Source: Cytophagales bacterium | GTDB lineage: Bacteria; Bacteroidota; Bacteroidia; Cytophagales; Cyclobacteriaceae | Direction: 5' to 3' | Assembly (NCBI GenBank): GCA_020403045.1 | Contig: JADBYK010000094.1 | Coordinates: 1-49,810 of the forward strand | Length of the DNA: 49,810 nt | In this document: piece by piece, positions 16,638 through 24,149 of the stretch | Position numbering within the stretch: the first letter of the stretch is position 1 | How the letters are laid out: each line of letters starts with the position of its first letter | The notes under the pieces: model-generated | The model's database searches: none | Seen by the model: only the letters and a program-made list of their open reading frames with translations | Told to the model about the DNA's origin: nothing | Position numbers and translations under genes: made by a program

Positions 16638-17903
16638 ATGAGCAAAAAAATCAATACTCAAGTACTTGTTTTGATCGTCTTAATGACAGGCTGTCTACAA
16701 AAAGATATTAAGGCACCTAGTCTACCAAAAAAGCAAATTATAAGATTGGTTGAAGATGATATCCTAAAGAATTATATCTACCCAAATATTAAGTCCAATG
16801 TTAATTCAAGAGGCAAACAAGAGATCGATTTTTTTAATAGTGCTGATTGGTCACGAGTACTGCGCGAGCAGTTTGATTCAGGTAAAACGGTATACTCTGT
16901 TCCAATACCATCCGTTTTGGTAAAAGGAAAATTGGTTTTAAGAAATTTGATTATTGTTAATCAAAACAAAGTATTCTATCCCTATACCATAAGAATGCAC
17001 ACCGATCAAAAAACGATACCTAATATTGAATTGACTAATTTGAATGACGAAATTTTGCTTTCAACTTTTAATAATGCGCCATCTGCAAATGGACGTAGTG
17101 CTTCAATTGAATGTTATGAAATCATGATCACCTTCCCTACGACTATAGAAGTAGGTGGATACTCAAGTACAACATATTATACAGAAAGCTATCGGGCATG
17201 TACTACTTCTGGCGGGAGTATTGATGGGGGCTCAATAAGTTCTGGTGATGGAAGCGTAGGGGGTAGCAAAACTTCATCGAAAAATATTTCTATTGTGGAC
17301 AATAAGCAGATGCTGGATGATTTAAGACGAGAGCAAATCAAGGATTCGGTCTATAATTTTATTAAAGATTCATGTCTTCAAGCCATGGTTACAAAGGCAG
17401 TTTATGAAAACATTGATAACCAGATATCAAGAATTATAAATTTGATTTTTGAAAATTCCGAGCCTTTCGATTTGAGCTTTCATGAAGTTAATGATTTACC
17501 TGCCACTACTTTAGGTGAAGCAAATGTATCTCCTCAAGACAATGGTAGGATTTTGGCGGATGTGTTTCTTAACGTAAATTCGTTGCCGATTGCTTCACAA
17601 GAAATGATTATTTCTACAATCTTCCATGAAGTTTTGCACGCTTATCTTGGTTATTCAAGAGACCCTAAAAAATTTAATGACCATGAAGAAATGGCAAGTA
17701 ATTACATTAATTTGATGTCGTCTGCTCTCAAAGGGCTTTTCCCTAATATTTCAGACAATCAGGCTCGCGCATTATCATGGGGTGGGTTACATGAGACTTC
17801 AGCGTGGCAAAACCTAGTTAATAATAACCCAATTAAAGCGAACGAAATCACGTCAATCAATAAAAATCATGCAGATGGCAATTCAGGAACTAAGTGTCAA
17901 TAG
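16638..17903 (+). CDS. Lipoprotein with a putative zinc metallopeptidase motif (HEVLH)
   Basis: The 421-residue protein starts with a lipoprotein signal ending LMTGC (Cys19). A beta-rich N-terminal half is followed by a Gly/Ser-rich linker (about 193-217). The C-terminal half holds IFHEVLHAYLGY, with His330, Glu331 and His334 forming an HExxH zinc motif. Glu350 or Glu351 in NDHEEMAS, about 16 residues on, is a candidate third ligand, which would suit a gluzincin-like fold. I recognise the general layout (Gly-rich linker, then HExxHAYL) as one seen in Bacteroidota lipoproteins and toxin-like proteins, but no substrate is known. Its DNA is more AT-rich than gltB and gltD. The stop overlaps the next ORF by 35 nt, so the two are probably translated together. 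Confidence 0.72.
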   Translation: MSKKINTQVLVLIVLMTGCLQKDIKAPSLPKKQIIRLVEDDILKNYIYPNIKSNVNSRGKQEIDFFNSADWSRVLREQFDSGKTVYSVPIPSVLVKGKLVLRNLIIVNQNKVFYPYTIRMHTDQKTIPNIELTNLNDEILLSTFNNAPSANGRSASIECYEIMITFPTTIEVGGYSSTTYYTESYRACTTSGGSIDGGSISSGDGSVGGSKTSSKNISIVDNKQMLDDLRREQIKDSVYNFIKDSCLQAMVTKAVYENIDNQISRIINLIFENSEPFDLSFHEVNDLPATTLGEANVSPQDNGRILADVFLNVNSLPIASQEMIISTIFHEVLHAYLGYSRDPKKFNDHEEMASNYINLMSSALKGLFPNISDNQARALSWGGLHETSAWQNLVNNNPIKANEITSINKNHADGNSGTKCQ

Positions 17904-18411
17904 ATTATTATTTCTATTGGCAATTGGCTTAATCTCTTTCCCACTGTGCGGCCAAAACGCAAGAAATGGCAGATTAATTTCAAATCAGTTAATCTCACCT
18001 ATAACCAGAGAGATAAGGGCCTCAATAAGGAAAAGTGATAGTAATAGTAAGATCAATTGCGATCCACATTTTTTTTCAATTAAATTTATTATTAATACAA
18101 AGACTTTTATTTGTGATACTGTTATATACTCAAAATCGGTATACCAAGAATTGAAAGCAACAACTTCTTTACTAGTAAAGAAGAATAATATTGATTGGCG
18201 TTCGGTGCTTAACGAGCTCAATCATGATTGCATTAAAGAAAAAATCGAAATGATTTTGCCAATTCATTTAACCAGGGACAAATGCCCTTTGTTGAAGCTT
18301 GATGAGGTTTCTTGGTGGCCAATTTTTAACGAATTAATTATGATAGAAAACAGAAATTTATACGAAATAGTTATTTTAAGTCCAGTGCGAACCTCTATTA
18401 TAGACTACTAA
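17869..18411 (+). CDS. Secreted hypothetical protein, first of two tandem paralogs
   Basis: This is a 180-residue protein of unknown function with a signal peptide ending near LCGQN. The start is ATG at 17869, with ATG at 17875 as an alternative. The body matches the next gene: HFFSIKFIINTK here against NFFSLKFIVNGV there, LLVKKNNIDW against LLINEKEINW, and DKCPL against DGCPL. Two cysteines (NCDPHFFS and DKCPL) are in equivalent places in both proteins and may form a disulfide. The ORF begins inside the end of the HEVLH lipoprotein gene, which suggests translational coupling and a shared role. The DNA is strongly AT-rich. I do not recognise a named family. Confidence 0.7.
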   Translation: MQMAIQELSVNRLLFLLAIGLISFPLCGQNARNGRLISNQLISPITREIRASIRKSDSNSKINCDPHFFSIKFIINTKTFICDTVIYSKSVYQELKATTSLLVKKNNIDWRSVLNELNHDCIKEKIEMILPIHLTRDKCPLLKLDEVSWWPIFNELIMIENRNLYEIVILSPVRTSIIDY

Positions 18412-18501
18412 TTTTTCTTATCGATAAATATTTAAAAAGTACGCATTTTAGTAAAAACGCAAATCAAGAAAGTCAAATTGAACTTATGCGAATCAAGAAA
18501 G

Positions 18502-19053
18502 ATGATAATGACGCATCAGAAACAAATTACAATTAGGCTTTTTACTTTTTTATGCCTGCGGGTATTTTGCCATACTTCATTTGGACAAAATGCAAGTGAT
18601 GTAAAATTTTTAGGATCACCAGCCGATCAGCTTTTGTATCAAATTAGAATGGGGATTTCAAGTTATGCCAGAAAGACAATAGACTCAAAAAATTGGTGTG
18701 AGATGAATTTCTTTTCCTTGAAATTTATCGTAAATGGGGTATCGCATAAATTAGATTCTGTGCTATTCTCGGAATCTGCGGATAGAGAGTTGATAAAAGT
18801 AATTTCACTACTCATAAACGAAAAAGAAATCAATTGGGATCATATCATTAAGAGATTAATTCATAATCCAGTTGATAAAAATTATGGATTGATGGTTTTT
18901 GTATCTGTCTATCGTGACGGATGTCCACTTAATAAATTATATCCACAAAGTGCATGGGCTGGTTACAATGACTTGTTGTTTTTGGGTAAGCCTACTGAGC
19001 AACAAGAAATTGTTATATTAGGCTCGATGGAAGTTAACATTTCTACTAATTGA
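18502..19053 (+). CDS. Secreted hypothetical protein, second of two tandem paralogs
   Basis: This protein of about 183 residues is a diverged copy of the preceding gene, sharing the FFS(I/L)KFI(I/V)N block, the two cysteines (NWCEMNFFS and DGCPL) and a similar ending (EIVILGSMEVNI against EIVILSPVRTSI). The open frame extends up to a TTG at 18478. The more natural start is ATG at 18502 or 18508, because it leaves a proper signal peptide (ending HTSFGQN) and follows an AAGAAAG box. A 14-bp word, GC(A/G)AATCAAGAAAG, occurs at 18459-18472 and again at 18488-18501 in front of it. Function is unknown; together with the two genes upstream it makes a small exported-protein cassette. Confidence 0.68.
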   Translation: MIMTHQKQITIRLFTFLCLRVFCHTSFGQNASDVKFLGSPADQLLYQIRMGISSYARKTIDSKNWCEMNFFSLKFIVNGVSHKLDSVLFSESADRELIKVISLLINEKEINWDHIIKRLIHNPVDKNYGLMVFVSVYRDGCPLNKLYPQSAWAGYNDLLFLGKPTEQQEIVILGSMEVNISTN

Positions 19054-19301
19054 CATTTTTCATCATTAATTTCCATCCGGTTTTGGGCGATCCAAACCGA
19101 AGTGTTGAAGGTGGAGCGTTGATTTTTGGTACACAGTATAATTTGTGATATGAGGGCGGGATCAACTGTTCGAAAGTCGAACTCGCCCTCTAAGAGCTGG
19201 CGGCCACTTTGTATCGCGTTGCGGGTAGCACTCTTACTCTTCGTTTTTGGTGGAAGTGTGCTAGGCAAGCAAATGAAAATTTGAATCGGGGATAAAAAAG
19301 T
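19054..19301. other. Noncoding gap with a two-tier hairpin, upstream of gltD
   Basis: No convincing gene lies in these 248 nt. GAGGGCG (19152-19158) pairs with CGCCCTC (19184-19190), and inside it GTTCGA (19168-19173) pairs with TCGAAC (19177-19182), giving a stem with a one-sided bulge. Further on, TAGCAC and GTGCTA words around 19225 and 19258 form a weaker imperfect inverted pair. The stretch around 19200-19250 (GTTGCGGGTAGC-like words) looks like dispersed-repeat debris. The gap could hold the promoter of gltD, which would need one because of the inserted genes. Confidence 0.5.
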
Positions 19302-20768
19302 ATGGGAAAACCAACCGGATTTTTAGAGTTTGAAAGAGAATTGCCAAAAAAGCGCGATCCGAAAGAACGCATCAATGACTACAATGAAGTAGACGCAGCG
19401 ATAGATACGCGTATTGGTATAAAGCAGGCTTCGCGTTGTATGGATTGTGGCACTCCGTTTTGTCATTCAGGCTGTCCGCTAGGAAATATCATACCTGAAT
19501 TCAATGATGCGGTGTATCAGGGCAACTGGAAGCTCGCCTATGAAACGCTTATTTCAACGAACAATTTTCCTGAATTCACGGGAAGAATTTGTCCGGCACC
19601 CTGTGAAGCTTCCTGCGTATTGGGGATCAACAAACCCCCCGTTACGATCGAGTACATCGAAAAGATGATTATTGAAAAGGCATTTGAAGAGGGTTATGCC
19701 AAGCCCCGAATGCCTGTCACGAGAACAACAAAGAAAATTGCCATCATCGGATCTGGCCCGGCAGGATTAGCGGCTGGCGCTCAGCTCAATTATGCCGGGC
19801 ATGATGTGACTGTTTTAGAGCGTGCTGATGAAGTGGGTGGGCTACTCCGCTACGGCATCCCTGATTTTAAATTGGATAAACAGGTACTCGATCGCAGAAT
19901 CAACCTGATGAAAGAAGAGGGCGTCAAATTTATTGTGAATGCAACGGTAGGAGAAAGTATTTCGATTGAGCAATTGCAAGAGGACTTTGATGCAGTGCTT
20001 CTCTGCATTGGCTCTACGATTCCAAGAGATTTGCCTATACCCGGTAGAAATTTAAAGGGTGTGTATCCTGCAATGGAATTTCTCACTCAACAAAATAGAA
20101 GAGTGAGTGGCAAAAAAATTGAGGAAGAAGAAATTTGGGCAACGCATAAAAATGTAGTCGTGATTGGCGGAGGAGACACAGGCTCAGATTGTGTGGGCAC
20201 TAGCAATCGCCATCACGCAAAGTCAGTTACACAAATTGAAATCTTAGCAAAGCCACCAAAAGAGAGAACCACTAGCATGCCCTGGCCAAGTTGGCCAATG
20301 ATACTGCGCACATCCTCCTCACACGAAGAGGGTTGTGAACGCAATTGGTCCATAGTAACAAAAGAGTTTGTCGGAGACGAAAATGGAAACCTGACGGGTT
20401 TAAAAATTGCTGAGGTGGAAGTGAAACAGGCAGCAGGCAAACCACCAGCATTTATTGAAATCCCAGGGACAGAAAAAGTAATCCCATGCGAATTAGCTTT
20501 GTTGGCAATGGGGTTCCTTCACCCGCAACACAATGGCCTCCTTGATCAACTAGGAATAGACTACGATGACCGGGGAAACATCAAGTGTCAACGCTATCAA
20601 ACTTCTGCAGAAAATATTTTCGCTTGCGGAGATTCACGAAGAGGTCAGTCACTAGTAGTTTGGGCAATTAGTGAAGGGCGTGAAGCGGCACGAGCGGTAG
20701 ATGAGTTTTTGATGGGGTCGTCTGCTTTAGACGCAAAAGAGAAAGGCGCATTGAGTTTAGTGAATTGA
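19302..20768 (+). CDS. gltD: Glutamate synthase, small subunit
   Basis: The 488-residue beta subunit feeds NADPH electrons to GltB. N-terminal Fe-S cysteines are Cys46, Cys49, Cys54 and Cys58 (CMDCGTPFCHSGC), then Cys97, Cys101 and Cys105 (ICPAPCEASC). The FAD-binding GSGPAGLAAG follows near residue 151, and the NADPH-binding GGGDTGSDC occurs near residue 285. The C-terminal motif FACGDSRRGQSLVVWAI closes the flavin site. Length and order are normal for the family. The start is ATG at 19302. Its separation from gltB by about 2.8 kb is odd, since these genes are normally adjacent. Confidence 0.96.
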   Translation: MGKPTGFLEFERELPKKRDPKERINDYNEVDAAIDTRIGIKQASRCMDCGTPFCHSGCPLGNIIPEFNDAVYQGNWKLAYETLISTNNFPEFTGRICPAPCEASCVLGINKPPVTIEYIEKMIIEKAFEEGYAKPRMPVTRTTKKIAIIGSGPAGLAAGAQLNYAGHDVTVLERADEVGGLLRYGIPDFKLDKQVLDRRINLMKEEGVKFIVNATVGESISIEQLQEDFDAVLLCIGSTIPRDLPIPGRNLKGVYPAMEFLTQQNRRVSGKKIEEEEIWATHKNVVVIGGGDTGSDCVGTSNRHHAKSVTQIEILAKPPKERTTSMPWPSWPMILRTSSSHEEGCERNWSIVTKEFVGDENGNLTGLKIAEVEVKQAAGKPPAFIEIPGTEKVIPCELALLAMGFLHPQHNGLLDQLGIDYDDRGNIKCQRYQTSAENIFACGDSRRGQSLVVWAISEGREAARAVDEFLMGSSALDAKEKGALSLVN

Positions 20769-20838
20769 CTGTGCTGAGATTCGTGAATGTTTCCCTTCTT
20801 TTACGTTCAATCAAGTAATTTACTGATTGAAATAGCGC

Positions 20839-21561
20839 ATGAGGAAAATTCTTGAATCCGAAGTCTATCTGTTTTTACTCAATCCCAAGTTCGTAGTTCA
20901 CGAACTTCCATTCTTGGAGAAATACAAAAATCTAAAAGCAGCTTTTTTTTTAAATGTAAGGATGTTGCTGGTTTGGGGGATAATCCTGGCTTTCATTTCC
21001 CTTGTTTTCTCAATGATGGAGGTAAGCTCTCCTTTTTCAATTCTTTCTCAGCGCTTTCGTTCCTTAAAGGAATTGCCAAAGCTAAATGTATTTCTCTTTG
21101 CAGTGGTTTTGGCACCGCTCATCGAAGAGCTTACTTTTCGAGGGTTTTTAGTTTTCACAAGATTTATGGTTGGCCTTTCTGCTGGCGCTTTTACATACTC
21201 CTTTGGACAAGTATTGTTACATCCCTATTTGAGTCGCTACTTCATAATAGTGACAGCATTTGTGGTTCTATGTATAACGCTTCTCGTTTTGAAAGAAGAC
21301 AGATTGAAAATTTCGTTGAGAACAAAAAGACGGCTGCTATATTTTTCGTGCACACTTTTTGCACTGGTCCATATTTCGAATTATGATGTGAGCAATGTCT
21401 CGGTTGGGGTGACTTTAGTTTTGCTATTTGCGGTAATCCCACAAGGCGTAACTGGCATATGTCTATCTTTTGTTAGGCTGAAAAATGGAATCGCTTGGTC
21501 GATATTCTATCATTCAATCTTTAATCTAATTTGCATCATCCCCTTCTTGCTAGGCCACTAA
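20839..21561 (+). CDS. CPBP family intramembrane glutamic protease
   Basis: The 240-residue integral membrane protein has about six hydrophobic segments and the three CPBP (Abi/CAAX-protease-like) motifs: EELTFR with Glu96, Glu97 and Arg101; FALVH with Phe174 and His178; and HSIFN with His225 and Asn229. Members cut within or near membranes, and some give immunity to peptide toxins or process prenylated proteins; the substrate here is unknown. A strong out-of-frame ORF overlaps it, but the motifs settle the frame. The start is ATG at 20839. It lies 70 nt after gltD and may be read through from it. Confidence 0.88.
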   Translation: MRKILESEVYLFLLNPKFVVHELPFLEKYKNLKAAFFLNVRMLLVWGIILAFISLVFSMMEVSSPFSILSQRFRSLKELPKLNVFLFAVVLAPLIEELTFRGFLVFTRFMVGLSAGAFTYSFGQVLLHPYLSRYFIIVTAFVVLCITLLVLKEDRLKISLRTKRRLLYFSCTLFALVHISNYDVSNVSVGVTLVLLFAVIPQGVTGICLSFVRLKNGIAWSIFYHSIFNLICIIPFLLGH

Positions 21562-21616
21562 AGAATCCTACCTAGCCATCGCGATCAAGTATTTCGAACA
21601 GACAAAAGGAAATCAT

Positions 21617-21624
21617 TAACTTTG
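21617..21624 (+). promoter_or_regulatory. Candidate -7 promoter box (TAACTTTG) for the TPM cluster
   Basis: TAACTTTG fits the Bacteroidota sigma-A -7 consensus TAnnTTTG. It lies 42 nt before the first TPM gene. The matching -33 element is poor (TTTCG at about 21592, with spacing slightly long), so this is a candidate only. Confidence 0.4.
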
Positions 21625-21665
21625 CGAGGAATCTTGTCAACTTAGCACTTCTCAAACCAATTAAT

Positions 21666-22319
21666 ATGTCCATCCAAAGCAGATTTAGTCAGCAAGACTT
21701 AGAGCGCATCAAAGCGGCCGTTCGCACTGCCGAAGACAAAATATCGGGAGAAATTGTGCCCGTTTTTGTAGAACGCAGTGGTACTTATTCAATAGCCGTT
21801 TATCGTGGGTTTCTGCTGCTGGCCGGATTAGCTTTTCTCGCGATCATTGTTTTTGACCGATATATTCCCGCACTGGCCATCTACGATCCATTGTTGATCT
21901 TCTTATCCATTACGCTGGCTGGTTTTATTGGCGCAGGGGTCACTACTTTTATCGAACCCTTAAAACGCTTGCTCATGAGTCAATCGCACATGGACAAAGT
22001 GACTCGTCAGCGAGCCGAAAATGCATTTTTGGAAGAAGAAGTATTCAATACACGGCACCGCACGGGCATCATGCTTTTCATATCATTTTTTGAGCACGAA
22101 GTAATCGTGATGGCAGATCGCGGCATCAGCAAAGTGGTTGAACAGAAAGAGTGGGACAAAATGGTGCGCGCCATTACAGAAAACGTAAGGTTGGGCAAAG
22201 TAACAGAAGGTATAGAAGCTGCTATTTTACGCTGTGGTGAGATTCTTTTAGAAAAAGGGTTTTTGAAAACAGTCGATGATGTGAATGAGCTTCGGGATGA
22301 TTTGAGAATGGAAAAGTGA
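21666..22319 (+). CDS. TPM-domain membrane protein, cytosolic-domain type
   Basis: The 217-residue protein lacks a cleavable signal. It has a short N-terminal part (QDLERIKAAVRTAEDKISGE), two membrane helices (about 47-63 and 76-95) and then a TPM-like domain (HRTGIMLFISFFEHEVIVMADRGI). The sequence GEIVPVFVER splits the TPM fold around the membrane hairpin, as in other members of this group. It is the first of three TPM genes in a row. TPM proteins are linked to membrane stress and photosystem repair in plants, but their bacterial role is not well defined. Confidence 0.8.
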   Translation: MSIQSRFSQQDLERIKAAVRTAEDKISGEIVPVFVERSGTYSIAVYRGFLLLAGLAFLAIIVFDRYIPALAIYDPLLIFLSITLAGFIGAGVTTFIEPLKRLLMSQSHMDKVTRQRAENAFLEEEVFNTRHRTGIMLFISFFEHEVIVMADRGISKVVEQKEWDKMVRAITENVRLGKVTEGIEAAILRCGEILLEKGFLKTVDDVNELRDDLRMEK

Positions 22320-22332
22320 AACGATTTTTGCG

Positions 22333-23106
22333 ATGAGTCATTTTTCAATGAAGCCAAACCGAATGTATTTCTCCCTACGCTGTTTTCTAGTTGCTATTGT
22401 TCTATTGCTTAATGCCTCCGCATTTGCGCAGCGAGCGGTGCCGGCACATGGTGGCGTATGGGTTCACGATGAAGCCAATGTACTTTCGCCCGGAACAATT
22501 GCCCAACTAGAACAAATACTAAAAGCAGAACGCGACTCCACCTCCAATCAAATTGCCATTCTAATTGTTCCGTCATTGGAAGGAGAAGATATTGATGGCT
22601 TCGGCATTCGTGTGGCTGATGCCTGGAAAGCGGGCGATGTAAAGAAAGACAATGGTGTCATCTTCATTGTGTCCATTCAGGATAGAAAGATGCGCATTGA
22701 AGTGGGGCAAGGACTAGAAGGAGTTCTAACGGATGCGTTGTCAAGTCGAATCAATCGAAATGAAGTCGCCCCGCAATTCAGACAAGGAAACTACGATGCC
22801 GGAATTCTGGCAGGCACCATCGCGATCATTCAGGCCATCAAAGGAACCTATGTAAACGAAAATCCACCCCAGCGCGGCAAGCGTGGTGGTCGCTCGCCAT
22901 GGGCTACCTTAATTTTGATCATCATCATTATTATTGCTCTGTCGAGGCGCAAAGGAGGTGGCGGAGGTATGGGTGGCTACTGGGCTGCTGGCATGGCCGG
23001 GTCACTGTTAGGTGGTGGCGGACGCTCGGACGGATCATGGGGAGGCGGTTCCGACTTTGGAGGCGGGGGCGGCTTTGGGGGGGGCGGTTCAAGCGACTCG
23101 TGGTAG
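22333..23106 (+). CDS. TPM-domain exported protein, Gly-rich tail (YgcG-like)
   Basis: The 257-residue protein has a signal peptide ending near AFAQR. A TPM domain follows (about 40-170) with typical blocks: VHDEANVLSPGTIAQLE, SNQIAILIVPSLEGEDI, DNGVIFIVSIQDRKMRIEVG and LEGVLTDALSSRI. A C-terminal membrane helix (about 191-203) leads into a long Gly-rich tail ending SSDSW. ATG codons at 22333, 22348 and 22363 are all possible; the later ones leave a more usual signal peptide. It starts 13 nt after the previous gene, so they form an operon. A reverse-strand proline-rich ORF is only the mirror of the Gly tail. Confidence 0.88.
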   Translation: MSHFSMKPNRMYFSLRCFLVAIVLLLNASAFAQRAVPAHGGVWVHDEANVLSPGTIAQLEQILKAERDSTSNQIAILIVPSLEGEDIDGFGIRVADAWKAGDVKKDNGVIFIVSIQDRKMRIEVGQGLEGVLTDALSSRINRNEVAPQFRQGNYDAGILAGTIAIIQAIKGTYVNENPPQRGKRGGRSPWATLILIIIIIIALSRRKGGGGGMGGYWAAGMAGSLLGGGGRSDGSWGGGSDFGGGGGFGGGGSSDSW

Positions 23107-23180
23107 CCATCACAAAAACGCTGATTCACTACGTAAGACATTTCATGTAAACTTGATCTATCAAAAAAATTTACATCGGT

Positions 23181-24062
23181 ATGGGATTTAGTAAGTCTAT
23201 TTTTGTTTTTCTGGCTGTCGCCCTTTCTGTAATCACAGCATCCGGGCAAAAAGCAATTCCCGAGTTGTGGGGTCAACGTATCCATGATGACGCGCGTGTG
23301 CTTAACCAAGAAACAGTCGATCAACTTGAAAAACAGTTAAGCCAATACGAAGACTCTACCGGCAATCAAATTGCAGTTCTCATTATTCAGTCGCTAGAGG
23401 GCGAGGTGCTTGAAGATTACTCGTTGAAAGTTGTCGAAAAATGGAAAATGGGTACGAAGGCGAACGATAACGGAGTGCTTGTTTTGGTTGCTATTGACGA
23501 TCACAAAATGCGTATTGAAGTAGGGTTGGGCCTGGAAGGCGTGTTGACCGATGCCATTTGCAATCGCATCATTCGAAATGAAATGGCACCTGCGTTTCGA
23601 AGGGGCGACTATGATGCAGGTATCACGGCAGCCATTCAATCTGTTGTTCAGGCCGTTGGTGGTGAGTACTCATCAGACGATCGAAATGAAAATTCGATAG
23701 ACAATATGGATGTTAAAACAAAGATTATTGTCGGACTGATCATCTTCTGCTTTTTGGGAATCTTTGCAGGCATCGGTCTATTTTCAAAAGGCTATATGGC
23801 TTGGGTGCTGTATGTTTTTTTGATTCCGTTTTATGCCGCTTTCATGGGTCTGATACTTGGGTGGTGGTGGTTCTACGGGTACTTGATCCTGTATCCTCTG
23901 CTCCGCATTTGGGTGATCAAAAGCGGTAGAGAACTAATGGAATGGCAATCGGGCCGGGTGGGCGGATCGGGTGGCGGCTGGTCTTCATCGGGAAGCAGCG
24001 GCAGTAGCTTCTCCGGGGGCGGTGGAAGTTTTGGGGGTGGTGGAAGTAGTGGTGGGTGGTGA
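23181..24062 (+). CDS. TPM-domain exported protein, second Gly-rich paralog
   Basis: The 293-residue paralog of the preceding gene has a signal peptide ending TASGQK and a TPM domain (IHDDARVLNQETVDQLEK, GNQIAVLIIQSLEGEVL, DNGVLVLVAIDDHKMRIEVG). It differs in having two or three hydrophobic helices (about 180-250) before a Gly/Ser-rich tail ending SSGGW. The paired exported TPM proteins next to a membrane TPM protein match the usual Bacteroidota layout, in which a lemA gene is often adjacent; no lemA lies here. A gap of 74 nt separates it from the previous gene. Confidence 0.87.
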   Translation: MGFSKSIFVFLAVALSVITASGQKAIPELWGQRIHDDARVLNQETVDQLEKQLSQYEDSTGNQIAVLIIQSLEGEVLEDYSLKVVEKWKMGTKANDNGVLVLVAIDDHKMRIEVGLGLEGVLTDAICNRIIRNEMAPAFRRGDYDAGITAAIQSVVQAVGGEYSSDDRNENSIDNMDVKTKIIVGLIIFCFLGIFAGIGLFSKGYMAWVLYVFLIPFYAAFMGLILGWWWFYGYLILYPLLRIWVIKSGRELMEWQSGRVGGSGGGWSSSGSSGSSFSGGGGSFGGGGSSGGW

Positions 24063-24119
24063 ATTGCCAGCGCGCTGTATTAATGACCACAAAAGGCGAA
24101 ACAATTCAAGCCCTTCGCT

Positions 24120-24127
24120 TATTTTTG
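24120..24127 (+). promoter_or_regulatory. Candidate -7 promoter box (TATTTTTG) for glyA
   Basis: TATTTTTG fits TAnnTTTG and lies 22 nt before the glyA ATG. No clear -33 TTTG is found at the right distance, so support is limited to the box and its position. Confidence 0.3.
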
Positions 24128-24149
24128 CCCATCTTTTTAAACAAGCACT

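Noticed and set aside
11973-20768. gltB or gltD damaged by the insertion
   Set aside because: Both reading frames are full length with all cofactor residues; the insert lies cleanly between them.
20973-21386. 137-codon plus-strand ORF overlapping the CPBP gene
   Set aside because: The CPBP motifs (EELTFR, FALVH, HSIFN) lie in the other frame; this one has an unstructured composition.
22977-23324. Proline-rich minus-strand ORF of 115 codons
   Set aside because: It is the mirror image of the Gly-rich tail and N-terminus of two TPM genes.
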